A DNA stretch of 64,000 nt from Micropruina sp. Its GTDB lineage: Bacteria > Actinomycetota > Actinomycetes > Propionibacteriales > Propionibacteriaceae. The position numbers and the translations under genes were made by a program. This document shows positions 52,954-61,357 of this stretch, piece by piece (within the stretch, counting starts at the first letter, position 1; each line of letters starts with the position of its first letter). Location of the stretch: assembly GCA_016711205.1 (NCBI GenBank), contig JADJTM010000002.1, forward strand, positions 1,116,001-1,180,000, read 5' to 3'. Below the pieces are notes generated by a model, which did no database searches, was not told where the DNA came from, and worked only from the letters and a program-made list of their open reading frames with translations.

Positions 52954-53630
52954 GCCTGACCCTGGCGATCGACACCTCGACCGACGTGCGCGTCGGCCTG
53001 GCCGCGGACGGTGCCGTGCTGGCCTCCGCCGCCGTCACCGATCCTCGCGCGCACGCCGAGCAGCTGATGCCGCTGATCGGCGCCACGCTGCAGGGCGCCG
53101 CGCGTGGGTTGGCCGACGTCACCCAGCTCGTGGTCGGGGTCGGCCCGGGTCCGTTCACCGGCCTGCGGGTCGGCGTCGTCACCGCGCACACCCTCGCCTT
53201 CGCGCTCGGGGTGGCCGTACGCGGCGTCTGTTCCTTGGACGTCGCCGCCGTCGCCCACGCCCGCCCCGCCGGCCACGCCGGCCACGCCCGCCCCGCCTTC
53301 TCCGACGGCGCCGGTGAGTTTCTGGTGGTCTCGGACGCGCGCCGCCACGAGGTCTACTGGGCGCGCTACGCCGCGGACGGCAGCCGGTTGGCCGGCCCGT
53401 TCGTCGGCCCCGCCACCGAGCTGCCCGACCTGCCGGTGACCGGACCCGGCGCGACGCTCGCGGGCGGCACGTCCACCCCCCTGGACGGCGGGCTGCTCGC
53501 CCTCGCCGGGTCCGACCTGCCCGACGCCGGCCTCTCGCCGCTGTACCTGCGCCGTCCGGACGCCGCCGTGCCGACCACCCGCAAGTCCACCCTGCTGCAG
53601 CCGCGGCTGGGCCCGGGCCTGAAGCGATGA
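52950..53630 (+). CDS. tsaB: tRNA threonylcarbamoyladenosine biosynthesis protein TsaB
   Basis: The 226-residue protein is the ASKHA-fold partner that dimerises with TsaD. It starts MSLTLAIDTSTDVRVGLAAD and has VVGVGPGPFTGLRVGVVTAH, both diagnostic. The middle carries a short His/Ala/Gly repeat (ARPAGHAGHARPA) that may be a slipped sequence. ATG overlaps the tsaE stop (ATGA). Together with tsaD it makes the tRNA t6A modification needed for ANN codon decoding. Confidence 0.93.
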   Translation: MSLTLAIDTSTDVRVGLAADGAVLASAAVTDPRAHAEQLMPLIGATLQGAARGLADVTQLVVGVGPGPFTGLRVGVVTAHTLAFALGVAVRGVCSLDVAAVAHARPAGHAGHARPAFSDGAGEFLVVSDARRHEVYWARYAADGSRLAGPFVGPATELPDLPVTGPGATLAGGTSTPLDGGLLALAGSDLPDAGLSPLYLRRPDAAVPTTRKSTLLQPRLGPGLKR

Positions 53631-54106
53631 CGGGCCACTGCATGCTGATCGACCGTGCCACCGCGCGCGACCTGCCCGCGATCCTGACGTTGGAGCAGAC
53701 CGGTTTTCTGCCGCCGTCCCGCTGGATCGACAAGTCCTGGTTGCCCGAACTGACCGGCAGCCACCACTTCACCCCCGCCGCGCGCGACGACGAAGGGGTG
53801 GTGCGGGGCGTCGCCGCGTTTCAGCTGATCGCCGAGGTGGCGGACCTGAACCGGGTGGTGGTCGACCCCGGCCACCGCGGACGGGGCATGGGCCGGGCCC
53901 TGCTCGAAGCGGGGCTGGAGTGGGCGGCGGCCAACGGCGCAGAGCGCATGCTGCTCGAGGTCGAGTGGGCCAACGAGCCGGCGCTCGCGCTGTACCGGGG
54001 GATGGGTTTCGTCGAGATCACGTTCCGCACCAACTACTACGGCGCCGGACGCGACGCGCTGGTGATGCAGCGCGATCTGAACAAGCTGGGGGAGTCGACC
54101 CGATGA
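53627..54106 (+). CDS. rimI: Ribosomal-protein-alanine N-acetyltransferase RimI-like
   Basis: The 159-residue GNAT enzyme acetylates protein N-termini, classically S18. The acetyl-CoA site is VVVDPGHRGRGMGRALLEAG, followed by MLLEVEWANEPALALYRGMG and FRTNYYGAGRDALVMQRDL, the usual RimI end. It sits between tsaB and tsaD with ATGA overlaps on both sides, its standard actinobacterial place. In some species RimI associates with TsaD. Confidence 0.9.
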   Translation: MTGHCMLIDRATARDLPAILTLEQTGFLPPSRWIDKSWLPELTGSHHFTPAARDDEGVVRGVAAFQLIAEVADLNRVVVDPGHRGRGMGRALLEAGLEWAAANGAERMLLEVEWANEPALALYRGMGFVEITFRTNYYGAGRDALVMQRDLNKLGESTR

Positions 54107-55146
54107 GCGGACCACTGGTGCTGGGCATCGAGTCCTCCTGCGACGAGACCGGGGTGGGCATCGTCCGGGGCCATGAGTTGCTGGCCAACGAGGTGGCCAG
54201 CTCGGTCGAGCAGCACGTGCGTTACGGCGGGGTGGTGCCCGAGATCGCGTCGCGGGCGCATCTGGAGGCGATGCGTCCGGCGCTGGAGCGGGCGCTGGCC
54301 GCCGCCGACGTCGACCTGACCGAGCTGGACGGCATCGCCGTCACCGCGGGCCCGGGCCTGATGGGTGCGCTGGTGGTCGGCCTGGCGTCGGCAAAAGCCC
54401 TGGCCGCGAGCCTGAACAAGCCGTTGTACGGGCTGAACCACCTGGTCGGTCACGTGGCCGTCGACCTGCTCGACCACGGCCCGCTGCCGCAGCCGTGCGC
54501 GGCGCTGCTGGTCTCGGGCGGGCACACCTCGCTGCTGCTGGTCGGCGACATCACCGGTGACATCACCGAGCTGGGCTCCACCATCGACGACGCCGCGGGC
54601 GAGGCCTACGACAAGGTCGCCCGGCTGCTGGGGCTGGCCTACCCGGGCGGTCCGGTGATCGACCGGGCGGCGGCGTCCGGCAACCCGAAGGCGATCGCCT
54701 TCCCCCGCGGGCTGACCGCGCAGAAGGACTTGGTCAAGCACCGCTTCGACTACTCGTTCTCGGGGCTGAAGACCGCGGTGTCGCGCTGGGTCGAGACGCG
54801 CCGGCGCGACGGTGAGGACGTGCCGGTCAACGACGTCGCGGCGTCGTTCCAAGAGGCGGTCTGCGACGTGCTGAGCGCCAAGGCCGTGGACGCCTGCGAG
54901 CACCTCGGCGTCTCCGACATCCTGATCGGCGGTGGCGTGGCTGCCAACTCACGGCTGCGTGCCCTGTTGGAGCAGCGAACCTCCGCGCGCGGCATCACGC
55001 TGCGCCGGCCGCGTCCGGGGCTGTGCACCGACAACGGCGCGATGATGGCGGTGCTGGGCGCCGAGGTGATGGGTCGCGAGTTGCGCCCGTCCAGCCTCGA
55101 CATCGGCGCCGACTCGGGTCTGCCGGTCTCGAAAGTGCTGGTCTGA
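54103..55146 (+). CDS. tsaD: tRNA N6-adenosine threonylcarbamoyltransferase TsaD
   Basis: The 347-residue enzyme transfers threonylcarbamoyl from TC-AMP to A37 of tRNA. Hallmarks are VLGIESSCDETGVGIV, the iron-binding His motif NHLVGHVAVDLL, LLVSGGHTSLLLVGD, STIDDAAGEAYDKVARLLGL and CTDNGAMMAVLG. The ATG overlaps the rimI stop. All bacterial t6A-specific genes except TsaC are thus contiguous here. Confidence 0.96.
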   Translation: MSGPLVLGIESSCDETGVGIVRGHELLANEVASSVEQHVRYGGVVPEIASRAHLEAMRPALERALAAADVDLTELDGIAVTAGPGLMGALVVGLASAKALAASLNKPLYGLNHLVGHVAVDLLDHGPLPQPCAALLVSGGHTSLLLVGDITGDITELGSTIDDAAGEAYDKVARLLGLAYPGGPVIDRAAASGNPKAIAFPRGLTAQKDLVKHRFDYSFSGLKTAVSRWVETRRRDGEDVPVNDVAASFQEAVCDVLSAKAVDACEHLGVSDILIGGGVAANSRLRALLEQRTSARGITLRRPRPGLCTDNGAMMAVLGAEVMGRELRPSSLDIGADSGLPVSKVLV

Positions 55147-55147
55147 C

Positions 55148-55639
55148 GTGGCCTACACACCGATTCTCGGGGTGCTGGGCTACGTGCTGCACCCGGACGG
55201 TCAGCGGGTGCTGCTGGTGCTCCGCAGCCGCGACGGCGACCAGCATCAGGGCAAGTACAACGGGCTGGGTGGCAAGGTCGAGCCGGACGAGGACGTGATC
55301 GGCTGCCTGCATCGCGAGCTGATGGAGGAGGCCGGCATCACCGTCACCGCTCAGCGCCTGCGCGGCACCGTGTCGTGGCCGGGCTTCGGCGTGGGCGGTG
55401 AGGACTGGTTCGGGTTCATCTTCATCGTGGACGGCTTCACCGGCGAGGTACCGTCCCGCAACGACGACGGGCCGCTGGCATGGGTGCCGATCGCTCGGCT
55501 GCTGGGCGAGGGGGAGCCGCTGCCGCTGTGGGAGGGCGACCGGCACTTCCTGCCGCTGGTGTTCGACGACGGGCGCACCTTTCACGGCGTGATGCCCTAC
55601 GTGGACGGACGTCCCGCGTCGTGGAGCTACCACCGCTGA
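55148..55639 (+). CDS. NUDIX hydrolase (MutT/8-oxo-dGTP diphosphatase-like)
   Basis: The 163-residue protein has a complete Nudix box: GGKVEPDEDVIGCLHRELMEEAGI, which satisfies G-x5-E-x7-R-E-U-x-E-E-x-G-U (positions 42-64). It resembles bacterial MTH1-like 8-oxo-dGTP diphosphatases (GKYNGLGGK, PLWEGDRHFLPLVFDD). It would cleanse oxidised nucleotides; other NDP-X substrates are possible. GTG start lies one base after the tsaD stop, so it is in the same operon. Confidence 0.9.
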   Translation: MAYTPILGVLGYVLHPDGQRVLLVLRSRDGDQHQGKYNGLGGKVEPDEDVIGCLHRELMEEAGITVTAQRLRGTVSWPGFGVGGEDWFGFIFIVDGFTGEVPSRNDDGPLAWVPIARLLGEGEPLPLWEGDRHFLPLVFDDGRTFHGVMPYVDGRPASWSYHR

Positions 55640-55670
55640 GCTGACGGGTGACGTGCTCGGTTCCCTTCCG

Positions 55671-55888
55671 CGACGGGGATTGGGGACGGTTCCGTTACCA
55701 GTCGCCCGAGCCGGGAACCTGCGCGACGGGGAATGGGGACGGTTCCTTTACCAGTCGCCGGCGGGTCGAGAGAATGCATCTGGCTAGGCATTTCTCTCAC
55801 CTTGGGCGACCGATAAAAGAACCGTCCCCCTTCCCCGTCGGAGGCCTCGGTTGAGCAGGAATGAGGAACCGTCCCCGATTCCTGCTCA
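55671..55888. repeat. Four GGGGACGGTTCC elements of two arm types
   Basis: Three elements of type CGACGGGGAATGGGGACGG...CAGTCGCC lie at 55671-55706, 55724-55759 and, inverted, 55804-55841. A fourth of type TGAGCAGGAA/TTCCTGCTCA lies at 55852-55888, with the core as GGAACCGTCCCC. The last overlaps the mmuM stop codon (55886-55888). CTCTCAC/GAGAGA-like sequence between elements 2 and 3 (AGAGAATGC...GCATTTCTCT) adds another hairpin. Confidence 0.88.
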
Positions 55889-56773
55889 CGCAGCGTCCAG
55901 CAGCGTCCGGATCGCGGCGATCTGGTCGGGGGTGACCCGGCAGCAACCGCCGAGGGCGCGCACCCCGGCGTCCAGCCAGGCCTGCGCACCCTCCGAGGCT
56001 GCCGCCGCGCCGGTCCAGGTGCGCGAGTCCGCGTTCCAGGATTCACCGCTGTTGGGGTAGAACACCACCGGACGTCGCCCGCCGACGTTCCGCGCCACCT
56101 CGGCCGCACCGCCCGGGTCGCAGCAGTTGGCGCCCAGCGCGATCACGTTCGGCACGTCGGCGGCGATCGCGTACGCCTGCGCCGCCGGCTCTCCCAGCCG
56201 GGTGCGCCCGCCGAGGGTGGTCAGCGACAGCCAGGCCGGCACGTCCAGGGCGCTCAGCTCAGCAGCCAGCGCCTCGACCTCGGCCAGGCACGGAATGGTC
56301 TCGCAGGCCAGCACGTCGGCGCCGGCCTCCGCCAGCACCGCCAGCCTGGGACGATGCCACGCGCGCAACTCCTGCACGCTCAGGCCGTAGTCACCGCGGT
56401 ATTCCGAACCGTCGGCGAGGCTCGCGCCGTAGGGACCGACCGAGGCCGCCACCCACCGCTCGCCCGCGAACTCGCCAGCAGCCTCGCGGGCCAGCCGGAC
56501 GCTGCGGCGAAGGGCCTCGTGCGCGTCGCGGGCGCTGCGCCCCGCAGCCACGAAACCCGTCTCGCTGACCTGATAGGACGCCGTGATGGCCACCTCGGCA
56601 CCGGCGGCGAAGAAGTCCGCATGGGTGGCGCGGATCTCGTCCGGATCGTCCAGCAGCAATCGCGCCGACCACAGCGTGTCGCTCAGATCGTGCCCCCGCG
56701 CCTCCAAGCGGGTGGCGAAGCCGCCGTCGAGCAGCACGACGCGCCCGCGGAGGGCGGACTCCAGCGATTGCAT
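55886..56773 (-). CDS. mmuM: Homocysteine S-methyltransferase
   Basis: The 295-residue enzyme transfers methyl from S-methylmethionine (or SAM) to homocysteine, giving methionine. It begins with VVLLDGGFATRLEARGHDLS. The zinc cysteines are present as GANCCDPGG and the C-terminal GGCCRVTPDQI. CETIPCLAEVEAL is also characteristic. The ATG at 56773 is used; a GTG three codons upstream is possible. Its stop lies in the arm of a repeat hairpin. Confidence 0.92.
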   Translation of the reverse strand: MQSLESALRGRVVLLDGGFATRLEARGHDLSDTLWSARLLLDDPDEIRATHADFFAAGAEVAITASYQVSETGFVAAGRSARDAHEALRRSVRLAREAAGEFAGERWVAASVGPYGASLADGSEYRGDYGLSVQELRAWHRPRLAVLAEAGADVLACETIPCLAEVEALAAELSALDVPAWLSLTTLGGRTRLGEPAAQAYAIAADVPNVIALGANCCDPGGAAEVARNVGGRRPVVFYPNSGESWNADSRTWTGAAAASEGAQAWLDAGVRALGGCCRVTPDQIAAIRTLLDAA

Positions 56774-56804
56774 CGCGGTCACCCGAGGTGGACGGCGCGG
56801 GCGC

Positions 56805-57128
56805 TCAGCGCTGGTCGTTCGGCTCGGTGGTGGGCATCGGCGACTGCTCGGGGCTGGACGAGGGCGTGGCCGCGGGCGGGCTGACCTCGCGGGGCTGCTT
56901 CGGGTTGCGGGGCAGAGCGAGCGCGAAACCGAGGTGAGCACCCGCCACCAGCGTCAGCACCGCGCCACCGATCATGATGCCGAGCGGGTTCGCGAACTCG
57001 CGGCTGCGCAGGGCGTCCAGTGCGAGGAATTGGCGCCACACCTCGAATCCGCCGTAGCTGAGAACGCCGATGGCGCCGGCCAGAATCACCAGTCCAACGA
57101 TGAGCACTATGCGCGCGGGCAGCTTCAT
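56805..57128 (-). CDS. Small two-helix membrane protein, unrecognised
   Basis: This 107-residue protein has two hydrophobic helices (ARIVLIVGLVILAGAIGVLS and PLGIMIGGAVLTLVAGAHLG) separated by a polar loop, and a Pro/Ser-rich tail (SPPAATPSSSPEQSPMPTTE). I do not recognise the family. The ATG at 57128 lies six bases after the minus-strand TAGGCT, fitting a leaderless mRNA. A TTG two codons upstream is the alternative. It is 31 bases upstream of mmuM and could share its transcript. Confidence 0.6.
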   Translation of the reverse strand: MKLPARIVLIVGLVILAGAIGVLSYGGFEVWRQFLALDALRSREFANPLGIMIGGAVLTLVAGAHLGFALALPRNPKQPREVSPPAATPSSSPEQSPMPTTEPNDQR

Positions 57129-57134
57129 GGCCAA

Positions 57135-57140
57135 AGCCTA
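57135..57140 (-). promoter_or_regulatory. -10 box for the leaderless two-helix membrane protein gene
   Basis: The minus strand reads TAGGCT, TTGGCC, then ATG. Confidence 0.45.
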
Positions 57141-57175
57141 GTGCCGCGTCGCCCAAGTCACTCACCGTTTCGAGG

Positions 57176-57208
57176 CGCCTGAGCACGCACCTCGCGGCGT
57201 TCTCCTCG
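57176..57208. repeat. 33-bp repeat, copy 2
   Basis: Identical over 33 bases to 39440-39472 and in the same orientation; both copies lie just upstream of a minus-strand leaderless gene. Confidence 0.8.
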
Positions 57209-57315
57209 GTCCAAGAGACGACAGGGGACGCGGGGCGGTTCTGCCCCGCATCGTCGTCGTTGGCCCCAGGCCCGGTTGCCCGGGGTGCGGCTCGACGCGA
57301 CCGGGTCCGATCCGG

Positions 57316-57321
57316 TAGAAC
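57316..57321 (+). promoter_or_regulatory. -10-like box for the THUMP-like methyltransferase gene
   Basis: TAGAAC is followed by six bases and the ATG at 57328, the same geometry as the other leaderless starts. Confidence 0.4.
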
Positions 57322-57327
57322 CCAGGC

Positions 57328-58542
57328 ATGGACGCCGATGATGCCCGCTGGCTGGTCAGCTCGCAGGCGGCCGGTGAGCTGGCGGCGCTCGCCGCCGAGC
57401 CCGACCCCGGTGCGCTCGGCGTCGCCGAGCGGTTGCGCCGGCGGCTGAGCGTCTCGCGGGCGGCGGCGGTGAGCGCGCAGGCGTTGCTGCGGCGCCGGGC
57501 GAGAACCAAGTTCGGCGCGCGGGCGGACTCGCTGTTCTTCACCACCGCCGGGCTGGAACAGGCCAGCCGCTCCCCGGTCGCGGCGTGGCGGGCCCAACGG
57601 CTCGCGGAGGCCGGCGTGCGCCGGGTGGCCGACCTGGGCTGCGGAATCGGTGCGGACGCGCTCGCGTTCGCCGCTGCGGGGCTGGACGTGTTCGCGGTCG
57701 AGGCCGACGAGGTGACCGCGATCCTGGCCGCCGCCAACCTCGGTCACGACGTGCTGCTGGGTGACGCGACCGCCGTGCTGGACACGGTTCCACCGGACGC
57801 CGCAGTGTTCTGCGACCCGGCCCGGCGCACGTCCGAGGGCCGCAGTTGGCGGGTCGAGGACCTGAGCCCCCCGTGGTCGTTCGTCGGTGAGGTGCTGCGC
57901 ACGCGGACCGCCTGCATCAAGCTGGCGCCCGGTATGCCGCACGCCCTGATACCGGACGGGGTCGCCGCCACCTGGGTGAGCGAGCGGGGCGACCTGGTCG
58001 AACTGTCCCTGTGGCGCGGGGAATGGCCGGCGCAGCGGCAGGCGGTGTTGTTGCCGTCGGGCGCCGTGCTCTCTGGTCCCCTGAACTCCAGCGCCGGGAA
58101 CTCCGGCAGCGTGGACTCCGGCAGCGGGGATCCGTCGACGGGGCCGACGCGGGGCACGGCACGGCTGCCGGTGGCCGGCGAGGTGCTCTACGAACCCGAC
58201 GCCGCGGTGATCCGGGCGGCGCTGGTCGACCGGCTCGCCGCCGACCTGGACGCCGTCCGCGTCCAGCCGGGCATCGCCTACCTGCTCGGACGCACCGCGC
58301 GTCCGACCCCCTTCGCCACCGCCTTCGAGGTGCTGGCGGTACTCGACGCGAGCGAGCGGACGCTCCGGTCCTGGGTGCGGTCCGAGCGGATCGGCACCCT
58401 GGAGATCAAGAAGCGCGGCATCGACGTCGATCCGGCCGCGTTGCGGCGGCGGCTCAAGCCGGCCGGCCCGGCGTCCGCGACGGTGGTGCTCACCCCGACC
58501 CAACAGGGGGCCCGCGCCCTGGTGGTCCGGCGCCTCGGTTGA
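57328..58542 (+). CDS. THUMP-like domain SAM-dependent methyltransferase
   Basis: The 404-residue protein begins MDADDARWLVSSQAAGELAA. Its SAM loop is VADLGCGIGADALAFAAAGL (about residues 97-116), with FAVEADEVTAILAAANL after it and the motif VFCDPARRTSEGR in place of NPPY. The C-terminal part (about 330-404: RSWVRSERIGTLEIKKRGID) is the THUMP-like domain of the family. These proteins are thought to modify nucleic acid or small molecules, but the target is unknown. A Ser/Gly-rich loop (SSAGNSGSVDSGSGDPSTGP) is inserted near residue 255. Confidence 0.85.
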   Translation: MDADDARWLVSSQAAGELAALAAEPDPGALGVAERLRRRLSVSRAAAVSAQALLRRRARTKFGARADSLFFTTAGLEQASRSPVAAWRAQRLAEAGVRRVADLGCGIGADALAFAAAGLDVFAVEADEVTAILAAANLGHDVLLGDATAVLDTVPPDAAVFCDPARRTSEGRSWRVEDLSPPWSFVGEVLRTRTACIKLAPGMPHALIPDGVAATWVSERGDLVELSLWRGEWPAQRQAVLLPSGAVLSGPLNSSAGNSGSVDSGSGDPSTGPTRGTARLPVAGEVLYEPDAAVIRAALVDRLAADLDAVRVQPGIAYLLGRTARPTPFATAFEVLAVLDASERTLRSWVRSERIGTLEIKKRGIDVDPAALRRRLKPAGPASATVVLTPTQQGARALVVRRLG

Positions 58543-58611
58543 GGGCTAGCCAATAGCCGCTGGACGAGCCTGTCGAGGGCCGTTGGCCGAGCCCGTCGAG
58601 ACCCTTCCGTT

Positions 58612-58800
58612 GGGGCGACGGGGAAAGGAACCGTCCCCATTACCCGCCGGGCTCGAGCCCGTCGAGACTCTTCCGTTGGGGCGACGGGGAAGGAACCGTC
58701 CCCATTACCCGCCGAGGAACCGTCGAGACCCTTCCGTGGGGCGACGGGGAAAGGAACCGTCCCCATTACCCGCCGAGGAACCGTCCCCAGCACCCGCCGA
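58612..58800. repeat. Three full and one partial GGAACCGTCCCC repeats
   Basis: Units starting GGGGCGACGGGGAA at 58612, 58678 and 58738 each carry GGAACCGTCCCC and end TTACCCGCCG. A partial fourth core follows at about 58777. Between units, GTCGAGACCCTTCCGT is repeated. The arms CGACGGG/CCCGCCG are roughly complementary. Confidence 0.88.
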
Positions 58801-58813
58801 GGGCCCCCTCCCC

Positions 58814-58905
58814 GTCATCCCGGCGCATGCCGGGATCTCGGTGGTCGAACTTGTCGAGAGCCGTCCGCTGGTCGAGCGTGAGCCCGGCGTTCGCCGGGAT
58901 GACGA
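58814..58905. repeat. Paired GATCCCGGCG hairpin elements between the methyltransferase and MOSC genes
   Basis: CGTCATCCCGGCGCATGCCG at 58814 and, inverted, GGCGTTCGCCGGGATGACGAC ending near 58905 are two members of the family found inside nnr. Between them lie GTGGTCGAACTTGTCGAGAG and GGTCGAGCGTGAG, also parts of the family's flanks. Confidence 0.8.
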
Positions 58906-58919
58906 CCCGGTCGACACGC

Positions 58920-59618
58920 TCAACCGCCGATGGTGAACGTCTCCCCGCGACTGGCGTAGTCGAGCGACTCGGCGTCCAGGTAGGCCGACGCGGTCAGCAC
59001 CAGGGGTGCCAACTCGCGCTCGAGGGTCTGTGAGCGGAACAGCACCCCGATGCTCACCTCGTGATCGGGACGGAACGTCACCTCGATCGGGTCGCCCTGC
59101 CGCACCACCCCCGGGGTGATCACCGACAGGTACGCCCCGGGCAGCGCGGCCCGGGTGAAGATCTTCAGCCAGCCACGCTCGGCGATCCAGGCCCGGAACG
59201 TGTTGCACGGAATGCGCGGGCAGGTCACCGCCAGCTGCACCGCGTCCGCTCCGGCACCGACTCGCCAGCGTTCGCCGATCAGGGCACCGGTCACGTCCAG
59301 GCCCAGCGTGGTCAGGTTCTCACCGAAGCTGCCGGAGGCGAACGATCGTCCGACCTGCGCGCCGAGCCGGTCCAGGTCTTCGCGGGCGTAGGCGTACACG
59401 GCCTGCACGTCGCCGCCGTGATGCTTGCCGTCACCGATGTAGTCGCCGGCCAGCCCACCGCGCCGCTTCGGCCCCAGCCCGCGGGTGAGGGTACGAGCGC
59501 CGGGCGCCGCCACCTCGGCGAAGGTCACCGGCTGCTTGTCGATGCCCGTGGTGTTGGACGGCTTGCCCCGGTCGAGCGCTGCCCTACCCAGGTTCACCGA
59601 CAGGACGGACGCGCTCAA
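58920..59618 (-). CDS. MOSC-domain protein (YiiM-like)
   Basis: The 232-residue protein carries the MOSC motifs GGDVQAVYAYAREDLD, GSFGENLTTLGLDVTGALIG and VTCPRIPCNTFRAWI, with the conserved Cys in PRIPC. MOSC domains bind molybdenum cofactor or act on N-hydroxylated compounds; YiiM-type proteins reduce such adducts. The start is TTG at 59618, overlapping the upstream GH13 stop as TTGA, with AGAGGT just before it. Confidence 0.85.
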   Translation of the reverse strand: MSASVLSVNLGRAALDRGKPSNTTGIDKQPVTFAEVAAPGARTLTRGLGPKRRGGLAGDYIGDGKHHGGDVQAVYAYAREDLDRLGAQVGRSFASGSFGENLTTLGLDVTGALIGERWRVGAGADAVQLAVTCPRIPCNTFRAWIAERGWLKIFTRAALPGAYLSVITPGVVRQGDPIEVTFRPDHEVSIGVLFRSQTLERELAPLVLTASAYLDAESLDYASRGETFTIGG

Positions 59619-60928
59619 CGCGCACCTCTTGCCTGGCGCGGCACGAACGGGATGTCGTCCTCGTCGCGCGCCCGCACCCCTACCGCCCAGCCGTGCGGCG
59701 GCACGGTATCGGCGCAGCCGGGGCTCGCCAGCAGCACCTCGCCCAACGGCATCGGGCCGACCTCGTCGGAGATGTTGAGCGCAAGCTCGATGACCTGCTC
59801 GGGGCCGGTCACCATCACCACCACCGACTCGTTGGTGAGGTCGCGGGTGGTCACCACCCCGTCCACGATCCAGGGGTGCTGGCGCCGCACGCCCAGTAGC
59901 GAGCGGTAGAGGCCGAAGGTGTTCGCGCCGAAGGGCAGCAACCCGTCCGGGGTCTGCGGAAACGGCGGCCGCACCGCGTTGTCGCCGCCGATCTGGTCGA
60001 GCTTGACGCCCTCGAAGCGATGCTCGTCGCCGGCGTAGATGGACGGCACTCCGGGCAGCAGGGTGAGCAGCACCGCGGCGTGCTCGATGTGGCGGGGTTC
60101 GTCCAGCTTGGACGAAATGCGCGTCACGTCGTGATTGCTGATGAAGATCTGCGGGCGAAAGTGCTCGCAGAAGCGGCGATGCCGCTGCAGCGACCAGTCG
60201 AGGCTCCACAGGTTGTGGTCGTTCATCGACTGCCAGATGCCGTGCCACAGCTCGTACTGGGTGACCGAGTCGAGCCCGGACTCGTCCACGAACGCGTCCT
60301 TGTCGCCGTGGATCACCTCGCCGAGCAGCCAACAGTCGGGGTGGGCCGCCTTGACCCGCTCGACGATCGGACGCCACGCGGCCGCGCCGGGTGCGTAGGC
60401 GGCGTCCAGACGCCAGCCGTCGATGCCGCGGCCCAGCCAGTGGCACATCACCTCGACCACGAAGTCCTGGACGGCCGGGTTGGTGAAGTCGAGTTCGACC
60501 AGCGCCTCGTGGCCCTCGAAGACGCGCGGGTAGCCGTCCACCCAGCGCAACCAGTCGCCGTCCGGGGTTCCGGGGCCGGCCGCGATGCCCCGCTGCACGA
60601 TCACGTGCTCACGCCCGAGGTGGTTGAACACGCCGTCCAGCAGAATGCGGATGCCGCGCTCCTTGGCCTTCCACATCAGCTCGCCGAAGTCGCTGTCGTC
60701 GCCCAGCCGCGGGTCGATCGCGTAGTGATCGAGGGTGTCGTAACCGTGGGTCGACGAGGCGAAGATCGGGTTCAGCAGCATGCCGTTGCAGCCCAGGTCG
60801 ATCAGATAGTCGAGCCAGTTGGTCAGCTGCCCGAGCCGATGCCGCACGTCGTGCACGGCGTTGTCCTCAGCATTGACGAAGCCGAGTGGGTAGCAGTGCC
60901 ACCAGATGACGTGTCCCGTCCAGTCCAT
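59615..60928 (-). CDS. Alpha-amylase family (GH13) glycosidase
   Basis: The 437-residue protein has the GH13 catalytic barrel. Motifs seen are LLDGVFNHLGRE (region I), GWRLDAAYA with the nucleophile Asp (region II), LLGEVIHGD with the acid Glu (region III) and FISNHDVTRI (region IV). It is short and lacks a signal peptide, so it probably acts on cytosolic alpha-glucans or malto-oligosaccharides. The ATG at 60928 is chosen because GAGGAG lies five bases upstream; GTG at 60943 would add five residues. Confidence 0.9.
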   Translation of the reverse strand: MDWTGHVIWWHCYPLGFVNAEDNAVHDVRHRLGQLTNWLDYLIDLGCNGMLLNPIFASSTHGYDTLDHYAIDPRLGDDSDFGELMWKAKERGIRILLDGVFNHLGREHVIVQRGIAAGPGTPDGDWLRWVDGYPRVFEGHEALVELDFTNPAVQDFVVEVMCHWLGRGIDGWRLDAAYAPGAAAWRPIVERVKAAHPDCWLLGEVIHGDKDAFVDESGLDSVTQYELWHGIWQSMNDHNLWSLDWSLQRHRRFCEHFRPQIFISNHDVTRISSKLDEPRHIEHAAVLLTLLPGVPSIYAGDEHRFEGVKLDQIGGDNAVRPPFPQTPDGLLPFGANTFGLYRSLLGVRRQHPWIVDGVVTTRDLTNESVVVMVTGPEQVIELALNISDEVGPMPLGEVLLASPGCADTVPPHGWAVGVRARDEDDIPFVPRQARGAR

Positions 60929-60991
60929 CGAGCTCCTCATCACAGGTCCGGGGGAGTCTATCGACCGTCGGTGGACGTACTGACCCGACGC

Positions 60992-61357
60992 TCACCCCCA
61001 GTCGCGGAACACCACGCATGCGGTGGTGGCATCGAGCACCGCGAACTCGCGGGCCCCGTATTCGCGTCGGACGATGCCCCCGCCGGGCGGGTATGTCGGA
61101 TGCAGCAGGTCGGGACGCCGGGCGGCGATGTCGGCGTGCACGCCGTCGATGTCGTCGGTCTCGATCGCCAATTCCGGACGGTCCAGGGCTGCGTAGTGGG
61201 CGTTCTCGACCAGGTAGAGCTTGCAGCCGTCACGGCCGACGACGACGAAGTCGCCGTCGTCGTGCAGAACCTCGAAGCCGAGCCCGTCGACGAACAGGTC
61301 GCGGCCGATGGCCAGGTCGGCGTAGAAGACCTTCGGAATCAGGGTGCGGTAGGTCAT
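60992..61357 (-). CDS. VOC-family (glyoxalase/bleomycin-resistance-like) protein, second of a pair
   Basis: The 121-residue protein has the beta-alpha-beta-beta-beta VOC module: LIPKVFYADLAIGRDLFVDG, then FVVVGRDGCKLYLVEN, and ELAIETDDIDGVHADIAA, ending TACVVFRDWG. Substrate is unknown; members include isomerases, dioxygenases and resistance proteins. The ATG overlaps the upstream VOC gene stop as ATGA. The longer frame upstream is the shadow of that gene. Confidence 0.8.
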   Translation of the reverse strand: MTYRTLIPKVFYADLAIGRDLFVDGLGFEVLHDDGDFVVVGRDGCKLYLVENAHYAALDRPELAIETDDIDGVHADIAARRPDLLHPTYPPGGGIVRREYGAREFAVLDATTACVVFRDWG

